Origin: Methylococcaceae bacterium
GTDB taxonomy: Bacteria; Pseudomonadota; Gammaproteobacteria; Methylococcales; Methylomonadaceae
Assembly: GCA_013140465.1 (NCBI GenBank)
Contig: JABFST010000366.1
Coordinates: forward strand, 1-9,553
Length of the DNA stretch: 9,553 bases
Direction of reading: 5' to 3'
Below the pieces are notes generated by a model, which worked only from the letters and a program-made list of their open reading frames with translations, did not search any database and was not told where the DNA came from. This document shows positions 6,176 to 9,553 of this stretch, in pieces (the stretch's first letter is position 1; each line of letters opens with the position of its first letter). Made by a program: the position numbers and the translations under genes.

Positions 6176-6256
6176 GCGAGCATCCGGCTATGTCCAAAAT
6201 TGCTCAAAAACCAATCATAAGTGATTGATAGTTAATCTAATACTGAGATTGCATCA

Positions 6257-6270
6257 AGATTGTACAATCT
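6257..6270. promoter_or_regulatory. Perfect 14-bp palindrome, operator-like
   Basis: AGATTGTACAATCT is a perfect two-fold symmetric sequence of the kind bound by dimeric repressors. A second inverted repeat, CAATCA/TGATTG, lies at 6212-6217 and 6222-6227. Neither is close to a clear promoter element, and no regulator gene is adjacent. Confidence 0.35.
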
Positions 6271-6531
6271 GACAAAAAGCCAATAAAAACCGCAGTTAAG
6301 CGAGCAAAACTACAGTTAATCCACAGAGTTATCCACAGGTTCTGTGTATATCTTGACGGGGATTTCTAGGGCCGGAAAATCATGTAGTTACAGATAGCCA
6401 GTGTTTGCACGCAATAAACCCAAGCACTTATACACAACTTTGTCGAATGCTTTTTTATAGATTATCGACTGCGGATGAGGCAAATATGACAGCCGCCGCG
6501 TAGTCTTGTCACACAGAAAAATCGCTAGCCC

Positions 6532-6540
6532 TGCTATAAT
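6532..6540 (+). promoter_or_regulatory. Extended -10 promoter upstream of the EF-G2 gene
   Basis: TGCTATAAT is an extended -10 element with a perfect TATAAT. The -35 position at 17-base spacing (CACAGA) is poor, and TTGTCA at 6506-6511 is too far away (23-base spacer). Transcription from about 6547 would give a leader of about 280 bases before the EF-G2 start. Confidence 0.5.
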
Positions 6541-6562
6541 AATGGCTTAGCAGTAGCCATCT

Positions 6563-6592
6563 CAGGCAAAACATGGGTTTTCCTGTATTTTT
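6563..6592 (+). terminator. Possible early terminator/attenuator hairpin in the EF-G2 leader
   Basis: CAGG-AAAAC (6563-6572, one bulged C) pairs with GTTTT-CCTG (6577-6585) and is followed by TATTTTT. The stem is AU-rich and weak, so premature termination here is only a possibility. A preceding hairpin ATGGCT/AGCCAT (6542-6547, 6555-6560) lies next to the expected transcript start. Confidence 0.25.
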
Positions 6593-6646
6593 GCGGCGAA
6601 TCTAGGTTAAAATAGTCGGCTTTCGAGGCTGGACGGGTGAGCGGCA

Positions 6647-6784
6647 ATGGTGACTAAAGCAACAGCCACTTCACTTGGCTTTGAACTATCCACTTACTTT
6701 TCTGAGATTACCTTTAAGCGATGGTTTCGTAACTGTAAAGTGAGTCCACCGCCCCAGTGCGAACCCACCGTAACAGTACGGTAG
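6647..6784 (+). CDS. Possible 45-residue upstream ORF in the EF-G2 leader, with Pro-Pro-Pro
   Basis: ATG 6647 opens a 45-codon frame ending in TAG 6782-6784. GGTGA at 6636-6640, six bases before the start, matches the 3' part of the Shine-Dalgarno consensus. The peptide begins MVTKATATSLGFELS, has an aromatic and basic middle (FKRWFR, residues 23-28) and ends with PPP at 34-36 in SPPPQCEP. I do not recognise a family. Pro-Pro-Pro is a classic ribosome-stalling motif relieved by EF-P, and the next gene encodes a translation factor, so a leader-peptide role is conceivable. A 46-codon frame also arises by chance fairly often. Confidence 0.3.
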   Translation: MVTKATATSLGFELSTYFSEITFKRWFRNCKVSPPPQCEPTVTVR

Positions 6785-6798
6785 GAGGTCACCAACCC
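6648..6798 (+). promoter_or_regulatory. Foldable mRNA leader of EF-G2 gene
   Basis: TGGTGAC (6648-6654) is complementary to GTCACCA (6788-6794), and outside it GGGT (6635-6638) can pair with ACCC (6795-6798). Within this closing stem are ACTTACTTT (6692-6700) with AAAGTGAGT (6737-6745, one G-U pair), AGCCA/TGGCT (6664-6668, 6676-6680), and a perfect hairpin ACCGTA-ACAG-TACGGT (6767-6782). A run of six T follows at 6801-6806. I could not match it to any riboswitch class I know. The long-range stem would cover the start of the upstream ORF. Confidence 0.35.
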
Positions 6799-6829
6799 AG
6801 TTTTTTATGCCCAACTTTAGAGTAAAAAC

Positions 6830-8917
6830 ATGACAGATTTAGCGCATTACCGAAACATTGGCATCTTCGCACACGTCGATGCTGGTAAAACGACAACCAC
6901 CGAACGGATTTTGAAGCTCACCGGAAAAATCCACAAAATCGGTGAAGTACACGATGGCGAAACCACCACCGACTTTATGGATCAAGAACGTGAACGCGGC
7001 ATCACCATCCAATCAGCGGCAACCACTTGTTTCTGGAAAGATTACCGTTTTAATATCATCGACACCCCGGGTCACGTTGATTTTACTATCGAAGTGTATC
7101 GTTCATTAAAAGTATTGGACGGCGGTATTGGCGTATTCTGTGGTTCTGGTGGTGTAGAGCCGCAATCAGAAACCAACTGGCGTTATGCGAATGACTCAAA
7201 AGTGGCGCGTGTCATCTACATCAACAAACTCGACCGTATTGGTGCTGACTTCTACCGCGTCGTCAAACAAGTTGAAGAAGTGTTGGGCGCAGTGCCTATA
7301 GTCATGACCTTGCCGATAGGCCGCGAAGACGAATTCTCAGGTGTGGTTGACCTGTTGACTGAAAAAGCATGGGTCTGGGACAACTCCGGCGATCCGATGA
7401 ACTATGTCATCGAAGACATTCCTGCCGACATGGTGGAACTCGCCAAAGAATGGCGTGAAAAACTGATCGACCAAGTGGCAGACCAGTTTGATGACGTGAT
7501 GGAAGCATATCTCGAAGGTGAAACCCCAGACGTTGAAACCATCAAACGCTGCTTGCGCAAAGGCACGATCAACCTCGACTTCTTCCCAACTTTCTGCGGC
7601 TCGTCTTTCAAAAACAAAGGCGTGCAATTGGTATTGGACGGCGTTATCGATTATTTGCCTAGCCCGACTGAAGTCAACCCACAACCTGAAGTTGACTTGG
7701 AAGGCACACCAACTGGCACTTTTGCGATTGTTGATGCCGACAAGCCATTACGCGCGTTGGCGTTTAAGATTATGGACGACCGTTTTGGCGCGTTGACATT
7801 CTTACGCATCTACTCAGGCAAACTGGAAAAAGGCACGTCGGTACTGAACACCTTTACCGGCAAAACCGAACGTATAGGCCGTATCGTAGAAATGCACGCC
7901 GACACGCGTAACGAATTGGAATCTGCACAAGCAGGTGACATTGTTGCGGTATTGGGCATGAAAAACGTGCAAACAGGCCACACTTTATGTGACCCTAAAT
8001 TCCCTGCCACCTTAGAACCGATGGTGTTCCCAGATCCTGTTATTTCTTTGGCGATTTCGCCTAAAGATAAAGCGGCTTCTGAAAAAATGGGCATCGCCTT
8101 AGGCAAAATGATCCAAGAAGATCCGTCTTTCCACGTTGAAACCGACGAAGACAGCGGCGAAACCATCCTAAAAGGTATGGGCGAGTTGCATTTGGACATT
8201 AAAGTGGACATTTTAAAACGTACCCACGGCGTAGACGTTATCGTCGGCAAACCCCAAGTGGCTTACCGCGAAACCATTACTAAGCCAGTGGAAGACGAAT
8301 ACACCCACAAGAAACAATCAGGTGGTTCAGGCCAATACGGCAAGATCAACTACAAAATTGAGCCAGGCGAACCCGGCAGCGGCTTTGTGTTTGAATCTGC
8401 GGTCACAGGCGGTAACGTCCCCCGCGAATACTGGCCCGCTGTCGAAAAAGGCTTCAAAAGTATGCTGGACAAAGGCGTATTGGCAGGTTTCCCATGCTTA
8501 GACTTTAAAGTCATCTTAACTGACGGTGCGTTCCACGCGGTGGACTCGTCAGCAATTGCCTTTGAAATTGCGGCTAAAGCGGCATTCCGCCAATCTATCC
8601 CGAAAGCTGGCCCACAATTGATTGAACCGATCATGAAAGTGGACACGTTCACGCCATCTGACCATGTCGGTGACGTAATCGGCGACCTTAACCGTCGTCG
8701 TGGCATGATTAAATCGCAAGATCCAGGCGTAACTGGCGTGCGTATTAAATCCGACGTGCCATTAAGCGAAATGTTTGGTTACATCGGCGATTTGCGCACC
8801 ATGACCTCAGGCCGTGGTCAATTCTCGATGGAATTCTCACACTATATGCCTTGCCCTAAAAACGTAGCGGATGAAGTGATTAAAGAAGTCAACGAACGCA
8901 ACGCGAAAAAGAAATAA
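6830..8917 (+). CDS. fusA2: Elongation factor G 2 (translational GTPase)
   Basis: A 695-residue cytoplasmic GTPase of the EF-G family, which moves tRNA and mRNA through the ribosome or aids ribosome recycling. The G domain has AHVDAGKT at 14-21, RGITI at 56-60, DTPGH at 78-82 and NKLD at 132-135. Domain II begins around residue 290. The domain IV tip region carries [18 protein letters not shown], and domain V ends in a lysine-rich tail. The [18 protein letters not shown] segment, and the lack of the usual rpsL-rpsG-tuf neighbours, point to the second EF-G seen in Vibrio and Shewanella rather than the main fusA. Whether it elongates, recycles or acts under stress is not shown here. TAGAGT about 6 bases before ATG 6830 is a modest ribosome-binding site. 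An 8-codon mini-ORF (6807-6833) ends in TGA overlapping this ATG, so translational coupling is possible. Confidence 0.93.
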   Translation: MTDLAHYRNIGIFAHVDAGKTTTTERILKLTGKIHKIGEVHDGETTTDFMDQERERGITIQSAATTCFWKDYRFNIIDTPGHVDFTIEVYRSLKVLDGGIGVFCGSGGVEPQSETNWRYANDSKVARVIYINKLDRIGADFYRVVKQVEEVLGAVPIVMTLPIGREDEFSGVVDLLTEKAWVWDNSGDPMNYVIEDIPADMVELAKEWREKLIDQVADQFDDVMEAYLEGETPDVETIKRCLRKGTINLDFFPTFCGSSFKNKGVQLVLDGVIDYLPSPTEVNPQPEVDLEGTPTGTFAIVDADKPLRALAFKIMDDRFGALTFLRIYSGKLEKGTSVLNTFTGKTERIGRIVEMHADTRNELESAQAGDIVAVLGMKNVQTGHTLCDPKFPATLEPMVFPDPVISLAISPKDKAASEKMGIALGKMIQEDPSFHVETDEDSGETILKGMGELHLDIKVDILKRTHGVDVIVGKPQVAYRETITKPVEDEYTHKKQSGGSGQYGKINYKIEPGEPGSGFVFESAVTGGNVPREYWPAVEKGFKSMLDKGVLAGFPCLDFKVILTDGAFHAVDSSAIAFEIAAKAAFRQSIPKAGPQLIEPIMKVDTFTPSDHVGDVIGDLNRRRGMIKSQDPGVTGVRIKSDVPLSEMFGYIGDLRTMTSGRGQFSMEFSHYMPCPKNVADEVIKEVNERNAKKK

Positions 8918-8966
8918 GCAAACTGCGCGGGTGTGGCTTAGGCTGCACCCAACGCATTACCTAAAG

Positions 8967-9001
8967 AAAACCCCAGCAAGTTTGCTTGCTGGGGTTTTTT
9001 T
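8967..9001. terminator. Strong intrinsic terminator after the EF-G2 gene, probably bidirectional
   Basis: A perfect 14-bp stem, AAAACCCCAGCAAG (8967-8980) with CTTGCTGGGGTTTT (8985-8998), has a TTTG loop and a T-run through 9001. The A-rich left side gives a matching U-run on the other strand, so it can also end the converging Uma2 transcript. Confidence 0.9.
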
Positions 9002-9045
9002 ATGCCTGTTAGTTTTATAAAACGTCTATATCCTATCTACGCCAG

Positions 9046-9553
9046 CTAGCTAGCCGTAAACAAAGCACTCACTTCAATCGCCAAATCAGGAAATAACTGC
9101 GGGATGGCTAGGTCATCGTCGGTGTACATGGCGGTCAGCGTGTAATCGCCTTGGGCAGTCAACACAAACTGATGGATAGTGCGTTGTTCTGGGTAGACCA
9201 GCCAATATTCGCTGACACCACTTTCTGCATACAATGCGTATTTGGTTTTAAGCTCGCGTTTGGAATTGCCTTTAGATAAGATTTCAATAACCCAATCCGG
9301 CGCACCATTGCAGCCTTGGGTGTCCAATAATTCGGGCCGACAAATCACGCATAAGTCGGGCTGCACCACGGTATGGATGTCTTGGCTAGCCAAGAGCGAT
9401 TTTTTCCTGTCGTATAAACGCACATCAAACGGTGCAGGAAAAACTTCGCAGCTTTTGCCTTGTAAAAAATAACCAATTTTTACCAGTAAATTCCTTTCAA
9501 TACGCTGGTGTTCTACATTGGGCGCAGGCGACATCAACATGATTTTGCCTTTG
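9046..9553 (-). CDS. Uma2-family (DUF820) putative endonuclease, start beyond the right edge
   Basis: The minus-strand frame is open from the window edge to TAG at 9046-9048. The first ATG in view is at 9540, but the frame continues upstream (KGKI before it), and family members normally have an N-terminal section ahead of the MSPAP motif, so the true start is probably outside. Numbering from that ATG: SPAPNVEHQRI at 4-14, PFDVRL at 37-42, QPD with D62, and VIEILS with E86, followed by a conserved lysine-rich helix and YWLV. These match the PD-(D/E)XK-like nuclease core of the Uma2 family. The family is abundant in cyanobacteria and other environmental bacteria, often in many copies; its cellular role is poorly defined. 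It converges on the EF-G2 gene across the shared terminator. Confidence 0.85.
   Translation of the reverse strand, partial: KGKIMLMSPAPNVEHQRIERNLLVKIGYFLQGKSCEVFPAPFDVRLYDRKKSLLASQDIHTVVQPDLCVICRPELLDTQGCNGAPDWVIEILSKGNSKRELKTKYALYAESGVSEYWLVYPEQRTIHQFVLTAQGDYTLTAMYTDDDLAIPQLFPDLAIEVSALFTAS

Larger units (their letters stand above)
5908..6440. other. Gene-free region with clustered DnaA boxes (origin-like or DnaA-titration site)
   Basis: Three sites fit the DnaA consensus TTWTNCACA exactly: TTATCCACA at 6061-6069 and 6329-6337, and TTATACACA at 6428-6436. One-mismatch sites are at 6075-6083 (reverse strand), 6149-6157, 6317-6325 and 6343-6351 (reverse strand). The first box forms a 10-bp inverted repeat with its neighbour (6060-6069/6075-6084, one G-T pair). 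CACAGAGTTATCCACAG occurs twice exactly (6054-6070, 6322-6338). The stretch between the clusters, 6121-6300, is about 33% G+C by hand count. AATCAATGACTTA (6163-6175) matches the IHF consensus. No dnaA, dnaN, rpmH, mnmG or plasmid rep/par gene is in the window, so origin function is only a possibility. Confidence 0.5.

Noticed and set aside
6035..6220. 61-codon plus-strand frame in the DnaA-box region
   Set aside because: It has no ribosome-binding site, no recognisable protein pattern, and runs through DnaA boxes and the IHF-like site in AT-rich DNA. It is better explained as a chance frame.
6561..6600. Glycine-riboswitch-like string CTCAGGCAAAA
   Set aside because: Only this short string matches; the surrounding conserved stems and second aptamer half are absent, and the downstream gene is unrelated to glycine.
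6640..6800. Cobalamin, FMN, c-di-GMP, 6S RNA or 4.5S RNA in the EF-G2 leader
   Set aside because: I compared the conserved core strings I remember for each class, and none is present in the right order.

Overview
The window looks like a bacterial chromosome of roughly even base composition, most likely a gammaproteobacterium. The main support is the EF-G2 gene, whose sequence resembles the Vibrio/Shewanella-type second elongation factor G. A methanotroph-like (Methylococcales) host is plausible from the gene mix and the repeat families, but nothing here proves it.

Layout: (1) 1-95, the start of a minus-strand gene that runs off the left edge. (2) 112-675, a repeat island: three 111-bp miniature inverted-repeat elements (family A), each flanked by a 5-bp target duplication and each inserted in the centre of a G/C-rich palindrome. 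(3) 682-1668 (-), a membrane-anchored family 2 glycosyltransferase. (4) 1669-2284, an intergenic mosaic holding a second miniature element (family B, 139 bp), another inverted-repeat block and a decayed family A copy. (5) 2285-4373 (+), a two-gene operon of a Gfo/Idh/MocA dehydrogenase and a PLP-dependent DegT-type aminotransferase, best read as GnnA/GnnB. Together they would turn UDP-GlcNAc into its 3-amino analogue for amide-rich lipid A. (6) 4374-4935, a third miniature element (family C, 270 bp, 9-bp target duplication) and a fourth intact family A copy. (7) 4936-5907 (-), a ferredoxin/FAD/NAD(P)H reductase. (8) 5908-6646, a long gene-free stretch, about one-third G+C in its middle, with three consensus DnaA boxes, several near-matches, an IHF-consensus site and a 14-bp palindrome. 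(9) 6647-8917 (+), a structured leader with a possible 45-residue upstream ORF containing Pro-Pro-Pro, then EF-G2, closed by a strong bidirectional terminator. (10) 9046-9553 (-), a Uma2-family nuclease-fold gene cut by the right edge.

The envelope genes (glycosyltransferase, GnnA/GnnB) are divergent and could both serve surface-glycan or lipid A synthesis. The most unusual signals are non-coding: three miniature-element families, two of them sharing the same palindromic targets; a DnaA-box cluster resembling an origin or DnaA-titration site but with no replication gene beside it; and the leader of the EF-G2 gene.
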